Part shown: one piece after another, positions 12,301-27,300 of the stretch
How positions within the stretch are numbered: position 1 is the stretch's first letter
Layout: each line of letters starts with the position of its first letter
Assembly (NCBI GenBank): GCA_963575645.1
Contig: OY754466.1
Span: forward strand, 35,248,001 to 35,312,000
DNA: 64,000 nucleotides
From: Xanthostigma xanthostigma
Lineage: Eukaryota; Arthropoda; Insecta; Raphidioptera; Raphidiidae
Direction of reading: 5' to 3'
Notes under the pieces: model-generated
What the model was told of the DNA's origin: nothing
What the model saw: only the letters and a program-made list of their open reading frames with translations
Database searches by the model: none
Translations under genes and position numbers: made by a program

Positions 12301-15300
12301 ATAACGTTAGATGTTGTGCGTCTATAAGCTACAAACTAATCTAGTCTCATACGGAATCGACCACATGTGTAAAGTACACAGAAACAAGGCCGCCTCTTAA
12401 AGAACCCGTAGCTAGGTTCAAGGTATCGGTATGCAAATAACTGCTTGACTAGATTCTAGGGCTGGATCTATCATTTTGTGATATTTTGATTGTACCGATA
12501 TAGTAATAATTTTGTCTAATCTTTATTAAGGTTCAGAGCAAATATGATAAAAAATGCGTCAATAGATGTTTCACATCAAAAATAAGAGCGTGACTGCAGT
12601 TCTGCTGAGCTGTGTGGTCTGAATGGAATACATCCATTATTCTACAGCTTTCAATAATATTTTCCATTTTTATTTATTGGAGCTTGTAAATTCTCGACGT
12701 CGAGTCCAGTAACATGATGTGCCCCAATTTTGACTTTTTTTTTTAAGTCATAGAAAACGCTAAATTTCATTCCAAAAAAAAAAACTTTGCGGATTCTTTA
12801 CAAATTTTCTCAAAACTACGTCAAAAATGGAACTACTTTTTTCTTTCACTGTCATTCTTTGAATCTAACCAATCAGAAATCACATATACACGTCATAGCA
12901 ACTGGTGTAGAATATCCTATCTCACTTTGTAATTGTTTTTTTAAAGAATTACCTTCAAACGGCTTCCTCTTTTCACTGCGTAAAAAAACGCCATCGCATC
13001 GACACGACCCCGTGATTGTTTTTTAAAGAACTCCCCCTAAACGCCTTCCCCTATTCACTGCGCAAAAAGGCGTTATCGCATCGACGCGACTCTGCAATTG
13101 TTTTTTAAAGAACTTACCCCAAACGACTTCCCTTTCTCACTGCGCAAAAAAAATATAATTTATAAAAATCAATTTTCCGCACTTAAAATGGCTTATAACA
13201 CTGTTATATATATGTTATATAAAATAATAACTGTGTACTTCCAGTGAATATTTTGCACATCGAGTTATCGTACTCTAACCCTCGACGTTAACTAACATCA
13301 TCAATTAAAACTAAAATCACAAAACATCGTTGAGAAAGGTGGCATTTCGAACCCACGACAGCTCGATCCAAAGGTCAGCCCGTTGTCCATTACACCAAAC
13401 TGTCATCATCTACCATTTTTAACAGAACAATCAAAACTGTGTATGCAGCTTTAATCCTAACCAGTGAAACAAAAACTTCTACCGTATATAAATATATCAG
13501 TGCTTTATAAAAAGAGCTAGTTGGCTCCCCTAGTCGCAACAAAATGCACCGCTACACTCGTAGCGCCCGTAGTTGAAATTTGTTTATGACAGTTATAAAC
13601 ACAATGTAATTTTCCATCACTAATTCTGGGTTGCAGAAAGGATTGTCAAAGAAATTGATTTGACAATGACCGCAGATTGTGATCATATAATTACAATAGT
13701 TGTCAAAACCAAAAGTGCACATCCCGCAAGTTTTCCACTGTACATATTATAATGAAAAAAAATTGAGAAAATAGATTAAAAAAAAACAATTAAAAAAGTA
13801 GAAAAAAAAAATAAAAATAAAATGGAATAGAAAAAAAAATATTATTTGTGTCAGCGGGAATCGAACTCGGCACCTTGCTATTTACTGGACTACGCGTTTA
13901 ACCGCTCGTCCATTCTGACATTCCAGCTTGTCTTGTTATTGTGGTATAGAAGTGGAGCAGTTATTCTACGTAATACACTACATTACAATAACAGTAATAG
14001 GTATTTTTTTGTTTTTTTTTTAAGGTATTTTATTTTAACTATTAGCTGTCAAAAATAATAAAATAAAACTGTTTATAAAAATTAAACTACTGAACACATT
14101 TATGTGAATTTAAATAGGGTTCTGGTCTGATACTAAACAAAGTGAATAAAATATAACCCAAGGCAGTCCGACCAAAATTGCGATCTGTAGAGTCGTGACG
14201 TACATACGTACATCCGTACATACGTACAGACCAACCGACAACTGCTGTTTGTAATTTTCAATTACAATTTTAATAGTATTTATGAACTCGAATTGATTTA
14301 AAAATGATTCTGTTTTATAGATCAGAATCTCCTCTTTTCAAAAAGCTTCAATTTGAATGGCTTTCGTGTGAAATTAGCTTAGATATAACTTCTTATATGA
14401 ACGAAAGTCAGCTCTGACGCACAAAGCGATAATAAAGCACATACCGCTAATTTAGCGGTATGTGCAATATTCATACATCAGAAGCAGTCTAATGTCGTAT
14501 TCAAACTCCCTGTCATCTAGATTCTAGAACATTAGATTGTACTCACACAAAAAATTATTGTTCTACATAGAAAAAGATCGCTTTTCAGGCAAAATATTTA
14601 TCAAAATACGTGGAAAAACGTTGTTTCGTAGTGGAAACACAGAATCGATGCTAAATACCTACATTATACTCAGTTTAAGAAAAATTATCGTTTGAATCGA
14701 ACATTTTTTTAAAGCAGGATCGATTTTAAACTGCAATGCTTTTCATATGGAGAAATATGTATGTTTACAATCTGATGTCATTGTCAAATCGAATTTTTAT
14801 AACAATGCTTTAGAATGTGTTGTGTATAAAAAAATTGTTTTTTCATTATTTGTTGTTATAGCGGTAATAGAAATACACACTCTGTGAAAATTTCAACTCT
14901 CTACCTATTACGGTTTGAGATACAGTCCGCTGACAGACAGACGGACAGACAGCGGAGGCTTAGTACTAGGATCCCGATGAGTACGGAACCCTACAAACAC
15001 TTGAAAATACTAAAGCGTAAGAGGAAAAGAATTAGAAGCTCTTATGAGACGCTACTGTTTATTGTACTGATTTCCCGTTGACAATAATTAATAAAGAAAA
15101 TCTATTTGTTATTTAATCGGTAAATTTCCTAGTCAATAAAAGTCAAAGGTCATTCAATTACAACTTTCGTATACACAATTATTCACTGATACTTTGTACT
15201 ATAGATAATAATTTTCAATATCACCTGAGCCCTATTAAGAACCTTGTGTTTATATCCACAGCAAACAAGACAGCATTATCGTTTGTTGGAACATCGATGC

Positions 15301-18300
15301 AAGAATCTGCAGGGTAGAAGATTTATATCAACGGAAAATTTTATTTTAAGAGTAAATATTTGTAGATGTAGGAAAGTCAGGATAGACAAGCCGTTTCCAC
15401 TAATTTAAAATCGAAGCGTTATATTGCCGAAAAATGGAAATATATAGAGCAATTAAGCTTAATCATTAAATAAATAATTAATATTTTTAACACATAGGTA
15501 AACATATTTAGAGGAGTAATTCCGATCGTTTATGGGAAAAGCGTGACGGAAATAGTGATAGGCGTAAGAATAAAAAAATATGCGGTACTAGTATAGAGGA
15601 ACCGAACACAGTAAAAAATTATTGAAAAGGCGTTTCGAATAACCAATTGAAATATTAGGTAGGGTAGACGCTGACGACGGGATTTTCAAGCGTCTATAAT
15701 TTAAATTTTGAACTAAACTAATAGAGAGACCGTGACAGAAGTGGTCAAGGAGCACTTGGTGGCAAAAACGCTCTCTTTCGTGTAGTCTGAGTCCCCCTCT
15801 ATACAAATCCGCTTAGTGGAGTAGGGGGTCTAGCGCGTTAAGATACGACGCTGGGGCACTTTAAAAAAAACGACAAAATTCAAAATTCCTCTTCTAAAAG
15901 GCAGAAAATGACTGAAAGGCATCTGGGGGGACCTCCTAATTGCGGAAAAAATATTTTCAGCCAATTTACTCCTTGCAGAGACTTTCAAAATCCTTTAAAA
16001 AAAAGAAAAAAATTGAATTTTAATTTGAAGCTTGGTTGAGTGGCCCGAAATACGAAAAAAAAAACATTTTCGTGATTCCAAGTGACTTCACTTCCTTTCG
16101 ATGATTCTTCAAAATTTGTACACTACTAGATCACAATCTGCTAATTTAATGTACCTGTCATTAAGGCCTAGTTTACATGAGAGTCGTTCAACGCGCGTTT
16201 ACAGTTTCTATACAATTGTATAGGACTGTTTATATGATAACGCGCGTTCAACGCGCCACCAACGCGCGTTATCATATAAACAGTCCTATACAATTGTATA
16301 GAAACTGTAAACGCGCGTTGGGCCAACGCGCGTTGAACGCCTCTCATATAAACTAGGCCTAATGCTATATCTGGAATACCATTTTAACTTTCCACGAACA
16401 TGACGCGATTTTGACAGAAAGCTGTACCCAGGGATTATCTAAACTTATTTATTTTGTATTTATTTATTTTACTAAGTCTCTGCAGGGGGTAAATTGGCAG
16501 AAAATATATTTTCTGCAATTAGGAGGTCCCTCCAGATGCCTTTCACTCATTGTCTGCCATTTAGTAGAGGAATTTTGAATTTTTCCGTTTTTTTTTAAGT
16601 TTCCCAGCGTCGTATCTCAACGCGCTGGACCCATACTCCACAAAACGGATTAGACTACACGAAAGAGAGCATTCTACTGCCAAGTGCTCCTTGATCATTT
16701 CTGTCACCGCTATAAAGAAGTGAGGGTATTCAATTGTTTCTCAATTTTTAATTTTGTTTTTCATTTGTTTCTAATCTGTCAAATTGAAACGCAACTTGAC
16801 TCAAAATATTGAAGAGACACAATATAGAGTGTACTACTCGTATATTAATAAAAACCTTATTATAATTGTATACAATTCTAAAAAAAAATCTTTCGTAACC
16901 GGCCAATATACCTAGCAGCAGAAAGAAGATAGTTACCAAAAACGATGCAAAGAAATACATTATAAATATTAAACGGAATAAATTATATGTAGATACATTT
17001 ACTGCTTTGTTTGTTTTTTTTTTTAATCCACGAGTATCTATTAATTTCGTAGAAAGTGGTAAAATATTGATGGTTTCGTGACTTGGGCATATTTTCAGCA
17101 TTAATAATTTACCTTGCATTAAATACGTACCTATGTTGTGATTCGTATTTCTTATTTTTCTGCATCAGTTGCCTTTACTAAATCGCAAAGCCCTAAGTTT
17201 ATCTTGTTTACTTAAGCTGCTGAAAACATTTTCTATGAGAACAAATTTTGAAGTTTGTAAATTCTGAAGTGACGTAGCTTCAACACGCAAACAGCTGCGA
17301 GCTTCTGCACGACACCCTTTCACTAAAATTTATTGATTTTAATGTTGCTTTACCCGAGAGCTTCAAATCAACAAATTTTATGTCGATGGAAAATGGGGTC
17401 ATTTTAAAATACATAAAGTTCATGCGATGGATTATAAAGACAATGCAATGCCGACGAATATTTCAAGTGCCACTTAACTTTTAACAAGTGAATTCGCAAC
17501 AAGCACAGCTTTTATTTTCAGACGCGATCTACATAGATTTATGTAAAAATTATTGTACACCGTTTATTATTAAAGGACCCCGCATTGTACCTTATGGGAT
17601 TTAAATTGATGGAAAATTGTTTTATTTTATAGTTTACAGGTCTCTAAGAAAAAGTGTCCATGGGCGCATATCCTAAAAACCAATAGATTTTTAGCTTCAG
17701 ATACCTATGTTTAGCGAAATTTTAGATATAGCGATTATCCATTGAATTCACAAGCTTAAAAAATCCTAAACTCTAGAAATATGTTTTCGGGTGCGCTGAA
17801 TCCAAATATGACATTATTATTTTATACAGAGTGACACCTTCCTACATTACCTAGCTTTCGACTATTTTTCTATTTCTAAAAAAAAAAACAAAAAAGTAGC
17901 TAAAAATCTATTTGTTTTTAGACTATGCGCCCGTAGACACTTTTTTTAGTGACCTTTAAGCTCATTTTCGATCAATTTAACCAAGAACCAAATCCCATAA
18001 AGTTTGTGCGGGGTCCTTTAGCGTAGACTAAACTGATCTACACTGTGTTTCGATAAAAATATTTTATGGGGGTGGTGCTAAAAGTAAAATAAAATACTTA
18101 AATCATTAGGATTGGCATTGTCAAGCCTGCTGGTTTAGTTATGCTGTTTTTCTACGGCGTTTCCGTAACTTCTTTGTTACAAGCCCCCAGTTCAAAATAA
18201 TCTATATAGTGCATATAACTATATATATAAAACAAAATCCCTCCGCTGCGTCTGTCTGAACGCGATAAACTCAAAAACTACCGAACGGATTTTCATGCGG

Positions 18301-21300
18301 TTTTCACCAAACGAGGAAAGTTTTCGTATATATAATTTGTAAATATTTTGTATAAAATGGCTAAACTTTGACGTTGTTTTGTAAAAAAAAACTGTTTTCG
18401 TACGCTTGCATGGTTAACGCTGGCCAAATATTTAGAGATACATCAAAACAATGTACCTACTTTGATGGTTCTGATGGATAGATGGGAAAATCAATATAAT
18501 ATTTCCAGAACAGTTTTGCACCCGGATGAAACCGGAACGGGCCGCTAGTAAGTATAGAAAATATTAAAATGTGAATAGATACTAGATCCTAAATAACTCT
18601 GGCTGCTGGTGGCCTTCAAAAAATAATAAGATCAATAACCAAAAAATAAAAATTAGGATCAATTAATTATTGTCAGTTTTTTAGTTTAACCGGAACACAA
18701 ATTACTAACACTTAAAATAGAGTATTATCTATTAAATTAACACTTATATTACTTAATTCAAACGAAACATATTTTATATTTTTTCCATCTTTCTGAAGCA
18801 ATTCGTATAAAAATTCTTGTTTTTATATTAAAGTTATATTTTTAACTGAAGATCCATCGAGGCTTGTTTACAAAACTTTTCATTTGTCAACGCCGTTTCC
18901 TATATCAACTATACAAAAAGACGAACTAACTTTATGTCTGTGTGTAGGTATAGCTACTAACTTTAAGCACAACTAACTTTCAGAACAAATTCTTCATTAA
19001 ATGCGAAAGAAAAGAAAAAAAATTTGGTACGGGGATAAAAACAAAAATCCACGGGGGAATGTATATTTACTGTCCGACAGTTGGTGTGACGTGACGACAT
19101 AGTAGATCGGCACGTAAGCTGGATAATCCGCAGGGCGTGGAGAAGCATGTCCGGTGGTATTCATTGCCCTGACTAAATAGTCCAGGAGGCAGTGAGGATT
19201 TTTGATACTTATTTTCCCAGTTAGCAAACACCGATAGAATTATTCGGTTTGTTATTCTAAGCAAAATTCATATAATATATGTAGGGGAGGGTGTTCCGAT
19301 GGGCTTAGGCGGAAAATGCGTTAGAAAGTATAAATATACTGCACTTTTTTCAGTGATAAAAATAGTTCTATTAGTGAAAGATATAGTGAAGGTAAAAAAA
19401 ATAGTCTGGCTAATCTGTGAGTATGGGTAATATGTCTGGCAGGTAAAAAATTGGAAAAAAATAATCAAAACCATTGCCCTTATTTTCACAGTCCTAAAAA
19501 TTTGTCAGATGATAGTTTATAATATAAACTATCATCTCACAAATGGCTGTAATTATAATATTATTATAATTACAGCTGCAAATATATAGTCTGGCTAATG
19601 TGGAACACCCCGAAAGCCTTGCCAGACTCGTCCAACACTCGTCAGGCGCGCTCATTTAACTATCTGGCGGGACTTTCGTGATTATAAATGACAGCCAGAC
19701 GTGTATTTTCTATGAAATTATAGTATTATATATCATGTGACAAATTTTCAAATCCGGGAAAATAAGAGCAAAAATTTTGTAATTTTTACGATGTTCAAGA
19801 TGTCGCCAGACTCATTTGCCAATTTCGTAAATCAGCCAGACTTACTTTTGATTAAAGTTTATGATAGTATCAAATGATACGTTACATTTCAAGCATGAGA
19901 AAATAAGGGTTACGGATTTCAAAAATCGGTCAAATTTTTGCATCAACAAATTTTTAGTCAGACTGACTTTCCTCCACTTGGGAGGTCCCATCCCATTAAT
20001 TAGTCCCATCCGAAAATTTTAGCCAGACTTTCAAATTGTCGTTTTGTGTCACCATCCGAACAAACTATTTCATATTCATCGACTGGGAAAATAAGTACAA
20101 AAAAAAATTCACTGCCTCCTGGACTAAAAGCGATGGTCAGCTCTTAAATATTTTGTATATCGTCATAGGCTCAAGGGCATTTTGTTATGAAACAATAATT
20201 ACATCGTGAAACAAATTTATACTTTGAAAAAAAATGAGTAAAAAAACAAGTTAAACGATTATATTGTAGGTACAATCGATAATGTACTAAAACTAGATAA
20301 TAAATATGAGTCACCATAGGACGCTTTGATTTAACTTAAATAAAATCGCGAGGGCATTTAGTAGAAAACTTTCATTTTTTTTGAGATTGGAAATAATATT
20401 TAGCTTTCAACTGTCTTCTTCGACCATAATGTAATTATAAATTCCCCCACGATTTTATTTTAGTTTAATCAAAGCCCCCTATGGTGACTCATATTTATTT
20501 TCTACTTTTTAGTACATTATCGATTGTACAATAAAAGCGATCACCTTAAAAGTTTTTTTACCTATTTTTATGTTTTTGGTGTACTTTATTAAAATTGCAA
20601 TTTGCAACCGGACGAAAGCCTGAAAGGTCAGTTAGTTATTATAGTATTGTATTGTCATCGTAGCTACATACTTATGCAAAATTTCAACTCAATCTGGTAA
20701 CGGAAAATAGTTGAAAAAGCTGTTCCAAGATTTGAAACAAAGAAACACGGAAACAAATAAAGAAATATAGCTAAAAAAATCAATAAAAGCATTTAATAAA
20801 AGTGTTTAATACCTAAACGGATGAGCGGATAGAAACCAAAATTTTGGTAGAAAATATATATACAAATAGGAAGAGTTCTTTTGTTTTTGGGGAAAATAAG
20901 CGCATGCGCAGAAGTAATATATGCTATTAAATTACGATGGTATACTTTTCATAACGGCTTATTATTGTATGTATTTTTACAAAAAGTTTAGTAAAAAGAA
21001 TGTTTTTCTAAGCCACATATATTCTGAAATATTTCGAAAATAAGAAAAAATCAGATGTTCTCTTGTTCTGACAAGCATGCTTCGGTTAATTTTTACATGT
21101 AAAATCATACCTATTTTATAACCATGCAAACGAATAGCAAATATCATAATATACAAGACTAGCCGTTAGCCGTGTCACTGCGCGCTTTAATTTTATTATC
21201 TTTATTATTATATGTCAAATGTCGTTATTTTTGAAATTGGAACGGTCCTGTCTTCCATTTAGCTGGATTTTTTTTATATTACATATTTATTTGCATTTAT

Positions 21301-24300
21301 TATAAAACTTGTTAATGATATGTTGATTTATTTTTCAAAGGAAAAAAAATTAAAAACCAAGTTATTTCAAGTTTAATATAACCTAATCAGTAAAATGTTG
21401 GATGCTCCTGACATAATATATTGTAGAAACAGCAAACTAGAGAGAATCGTAGATATCATTTTTATTTCATTGTGGATTGTTATACACACGGGTCAAGGCT
21501 CAAGAGGATTCTTATCGCAAACGCTCGTTGAATAGATCAAATGAAATTATTTCACGAAGAAAACGTTCAGTTTTCTATAAGTCAATTGCAAAAATTAGTA
21601 ATTTACTGGTTTAAATAAAAAACAAGAGATAAAATAATATTGAGTCCAAATTCCGATAGAAGTTTTCATACCACATTTCTAAAATTTGAATTTTTCCAGG
21701 AATAGTTTGGATCCATATTGTATTTTATATAAAGAAAGAATTAAGACCAAATCCAAAATGTATTTAATATAGTAAGTTGTACAATCAGACGATCGTTTCG
21801 GATTTATTATCCATTATCAATGATATTATTCGATTTGTTAATTTATTTCATTACAATCGTTCAATTTAATGGAATTATTATAGATATTATACGTCAATAA
21901 ACTGAACATTGTTCAAATTAAAGATTTCCTCAAATAATTGCTATTTTCTGGGAGCTGTTGTTAGAATTCTTTACAATCACCCTGCAAATAACCTCATTAT
22001 CTCACTTTGTTAATGTCAATAAGTACAGTTTTTAAATCAATAATAATAAAACTTCTATCATTAATTTCATTTCAGATTGTTTGTATGACACTGAAACGAG
22101 AAAAGAGTTTCCCTAAGTCCCTCTATGTGTCTATTCGACTGTGATATATATGTTAACAGAGTATGTCATCGTGAAATAGACAGTGGGAAGTCATTCTACC
22201 GGTATTCTCTCTTCTCCCGCGCCTGTGTTATAATGTACCGGTGTACATATAAGCCGCGAAACATCCAGTCATTCGACTTCTGACTTCACACACGACGGGC
22301 AGTGTACAAGTGCTCCTAACCGGAGACTTTTTTTAACTTTCATGAATACCGAGTTAAAATATTTGAGATTGTTTCATATTACGCTGTCATAACAGGGGGT
22401 TGTTATTCCCGGGCAATGTCGGGGAAATACGGCTGTATTTAACAAAAAAGTAGCGACCGCATATCTTTAATAAGTAATATACAAATCAGAGCGAAGTCGA
22501 ATCGGGCTGCTAATATATAATAATAATATAAAGGCCGCTACACACGGGGCTGGAAATACTGCTTGGACTTATGCTGGCCGGCAGGCTGGGTAAGTGACTG
22601 GAAATGGCGTCACTGCGAGTTCGCCTGCTAGCTCACAAGATATATTTTCAAATTAGAACAGGGACTATTTTTCTTGCTAGGTCCTCTGCTTGCTCTGAGC
22701 AAGAACCAATCAGAAAACAGTATCTTGTCACGTAAACGACATGAACAAACGCCCACAAACCAACATGGCGTCATTCTGCTCAGAATCAAACAACAGACAC
22801 GTTTTGCTCTGTGTTTATATTTGAACTGTCACTGCGCGCGTACCAGATCTATCCACAAAACAAGCTTGAAATAACGTCTCGTGTGAAGCTAGCACATAAA
22901 AGCAATTAATAAAACCAGCGCTAGAGAACTAGTAGACAAATCTAGCAATGAATCTAGCAGCAAATCCAGACTCGTGTGCAGCGGCCTTAAGGCAAGATTG
23001 CAATACAACGATAACATTGCGCCCTTATTGATAACACGCCAGTGCTATATCAGTGGCTTTATACCTCTTCTTGGTGAATTAAATGTCCCCCAATAGCGAC
23101 ACTGGCTGTGAATGTAGCGACTATTATAGCTATCTTGTTTTAGCAAGGGTGTGGATTTATTGCAACATTGTCAGTAATTTATCACAGTCTCATTCCCCAG
23201 CTGAACGAAGAACAGAATATTGTACACCCCTTCCAATCTCACTCTTAATGTTTCAGCTTTGTCAATTACATTACGTTGCAAAAGCCGAGTGTACAGTTTC
23301 AGAGATTTAAATATCGCGATTTAATTATGGTATGTGATTTTTATAAAAAAATATATTCAAAAAATGGAAATTCTAATTACAGAATCCTATTATTACATAT
23401 TAACTTATTAAGCAGAAAAAAATGATAAAATAAAATCACTGTAATAGATTTGAAAAAAAAATGAAATACATTGCTTATAGAAAGTTTTTGATATTCTTGA
23501 TACCTATCCCATTTGATAAAAAAAATATTTTTTTGACATACACATTTTTTTGGGGAATATGGCTATTCGAAAATCAACCGTCTTGCATTAAAAGTTCCAT
23601 TTTTAACCATTTAAGTACGCAAGCGCAAAAAATGTGATTATAAAAACAATAGATACATATTTAAATACGTGACTTGAGAACGTTTTGAAGGTTAATATAG
23701 CACCTGGATCTGATTGAGATAGCCATGACATTTTATGCGGAATATTTGGTAAAACAAAACAAACATTTAATATTTGAATTGCATGTCTTTTAATTTAGTT
23801 TTGTTGACGTAACGTTACACGCGAAACGCCGACTCCTAGGCATAAAGGTGGACTATAATAAATTGAACTTAATATAAATATTTGGAGAAAAATTACGATC
23901 ATTGTTGAAATTCGAACCATGGCAGGTAATTACAATTTTTAAGTTTTTTAGTTTAAATTATTCACTGTCTAATAAAATCGAAGAGCGACGTGCATGCCGC
24001 CAATTTTATCAATATTTCTTTGATTTTTGTTAATTTTCTAAAAAATTGGTTGTCTGTAAAGTCGGTTTACGGACGATAGTTTTACGTGATAACGTATTCC
24101 GTAATACATAACCTAAATTTATATAATAATTATAATAATTCGAATCTATGATATTGCATCTTTCGCTTCAAATTTAGGTAAATTTTATTTATTAAATTAC
24201 TCACCACCTATAAAAATAATTTTTTTTATTAACTTTCTTTCTTTCGTATTTATTTAAGTCTCAAAGATTAGCTGTCATAATATTTTGAAAACAATTGTTT

Positions 24301-27300
24301 CACTGTTTATATAAAATTCCAAAACCTACTTACAATATTTAAGTATTTTCATACGTCAAAAAATTGATTTTTATAATGATAAAATTTGTAAGAAAACGAT
24401 TTTTTCGAGAGATGAGACCTAGCTAAAACGATTTTTTGCCCCCCAAAATCCCTTTTCAGTAAATTTCATCCAAATCGTTAGGGCCGTTTTCGAGAAAAGC
24501 ACGCACAGGGTCAGGCGGAACGTTACGACCGTTACGAACGTTACGACCGTTACGAACGTTAGGAACGTTACGTTAGGAACGTTACACTTTTTCGTGCATG
24601 CAGCCGGTGTTTTATCAATTTATAAGATTGGTGATTCATCAATTTATAAGACGTTATCACGTCAAAAAACTGCTGAACCGATTTTGCTAAAATTTATATG
24701 GGACCAACTCTATCGAATGAAAAAAGAATCATCGAAATCGGTTCACAGCCGGCGAAATATCGACGGACAGACATACAAAAAAAAAATTTTAAATATGCAA
24801 TCGGATACCTCCTTCTTTTTTTGAAATCGGTTAAAAAATAAAAACGTGGTAAAATAGAGATCTATTTATTGTAAAACACATTTAGTCAAAAAAAATAAAA
24901 ATAAACTCAAACGTAAAACCTTTGCTTCCACCATATATCACCTTTACTTCCACCACGCAACTCGTATTCATCCACACGACACTAGTTGCGACTATAACCT
25001 TGTGATGGTAAAAAATAAATTGTCGATCATCCGTAATTGCGTCTACACAACTTGTTTGATCGCATGCAGAACTATTCAGTCAGCGATTGTTTTGTTTGAT
25101 CGATGCTATTTGATACACGAATTCCGCATCAAATCTATTTTTATACCCAGCGAAGAGCCCTAGACGTTTTATTTCATAATTTGTTCACAACACTTCTTAA
25201 AAAAACAACAACAGGAAAATCGTTAATATTGTGTTCTTTAAGTTATCATATCATAAAAAAACTTTACTTAAACTAACGAAGATTTGTAGAAACATGACGG
25301 TATCAACGTAAGCTTTTAAGATTTGAAACACTGCCAGAAAATATATTTCAATTAAGTATATTTTCTTGACTAGAACCATTCACTTTCTCTTGCCTCTTTG
25401 ATAGAAATTGTTAATTATTTTTCGCTGCTTCAACAAAACAGAAATGTACCAATTTATATTTTTAAAGCCTATTTGAACAGTATTCATTGTTTTTTTAACT
25501 TTTATCATCTCCTTTAAAATGAAATGTGACGATTTTTTTGAAATAAAGTTTTTGAGAAACGTATGGAATGGTGCAGTGCAATTAACAAATACATATTAAA
25601 AAATATGAGTGTACTACTATACGATTTTTTAGAAACTCCTTTTAAAGTCCTTTAAAATATGCAGCAGATCAATCAAACACGTACGGCGTGCAGTGCGAGT
25701 GCTTGAAAATTCTATTAAGGAGGGGGACAAGGTTTGTAAACTTTTTTTAGACGATATCGGGTAATAATGCTGGTTTATTTATTTAATTTCCATATAATTA
25801 TTCAATTATATTTTCCTACAATTTTTTTGCAAAATATTGAGAAATAAGCCGTTGGTAGGAAATCTCCGCGAGCACCTCGAAAAAAAGTTATTTTGCGATG
25901 TATATGTTACGGTCTATACCTGAATTCGGTCAATGACCGAAATAAATGCGCAAAACTAGTTTTGACCAGCGAATATTTCCCAAACCCGAAATCTCACATT
26001 TAAACAGGTATTGAGTGTTAAAGCCACTGCAGACGAGGCTAGAAACGCTGCTAGACTCTTTGCTAGATTTGCCTACTATAGTTTTCTAGCGCAGGTTTTC
26101 TTGATTGCTGCTAAGTGCTCGCTTCACACGAGACTATTCTCAAGCTTGATTTGTGGATAGATCTGGTGCGCGCGCAGTGACAGTTCGAATATAAACACAG
26201 AGCAAAACGTCTCTGTTGTCTGACTCTGAACAGAATGCGACACCGTGTTGGTTTATGGGTGTTTGTTCAAGTGTCCACGTGACACGATACAGCTTCCTGG
26301 TTGGTTCTTGCTCATACCTAGTAGCAAATCTTGCAGGGAAATAACCCTTGTTCTAATTTTAAAACCTATATCTTGTGAGCTAGCAGGCTAGCCCGCAGTG
26401 ACGTTATTTCTAGCTTCGTACCCAGCCTACCGGCTAGCAGAACTCCTAGCAGCGTTTCTAGCAGCGGCCTTAACACTCAATACCCGTTTAAATGTAAGAT
26501 TTCAGGTTTGGGCAATATTCGTTCGTCAAAACTAGTTTTGCGCATTTATTTCGGTCATTGGCCGAAAGCGGGTATAGATCGTAACATTATACGTTGTAAC
26601 TCAAAATCTAATGCACTGATTCTTTTGAAATTTTGTACACTATTTCTAGACATAAATCACCAGGTAACGCTGTCGAGTTTTTTTATCGATTTTTGTCATT
26701 TTCGGTAGCACTTGAAAGTCAAAAATCACCAAATTTGTTATTGCAAAATGAAAAAAAAACACCCGACAGCGTTACCTGGTGATTTATGTGTAGAAATAGT
26801 GTACAAAAGAATCTTGTAAAGAAGAATCGGTGCATTAGATTTTGACTTACAGCGTACACCGACTTCAAAAATGACAAGTTTCAGAAAAACGTTTTAAAGT
26901 TTTGCAGGTATATGAAACCGGCGTGGAGCAACGGGCGCTCAAATGCTCATAACTCCCTGAAGTTAGCTCCGATCGACTTGAAATTTTGACACAATATTCT
27001 AGAGATGTTATATATTCATTAAAAAAAATTAAAAAAAGTTTATAAACCTTCCGTTTGAAGAGAGGTTGGGACAAAGCTTACATGAACTTTCATAAAAACG
27101 TCCGTTTTATGGAATACGATAAAATTTTCACAGATAAGTATCTGAACTGAAATTTAATTTCGCATCGTACATAAAGAAACACCAAAGTGCAGGAGGTTTT
27201 CATTTGTAATAAATTGCCGTTGGAATTATAACATTGACACTTTTAATATATGTTTAAAAAAAAAACGATATGAAAAATTTTTAATTTATGGGTAGTTTTA

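Noticed and set aside
12935-13150. CRISPR-like array
   Set aside because: The repeats are contiguous 86-bp tandem units without unique spacers, in an insect intron.
13330-13919. Two functional tRNA genes
   Set aside because: A- and B-box-like sequences are present but stems have mismatches and the tRNA-Leu-like copy lacks its variable arm.
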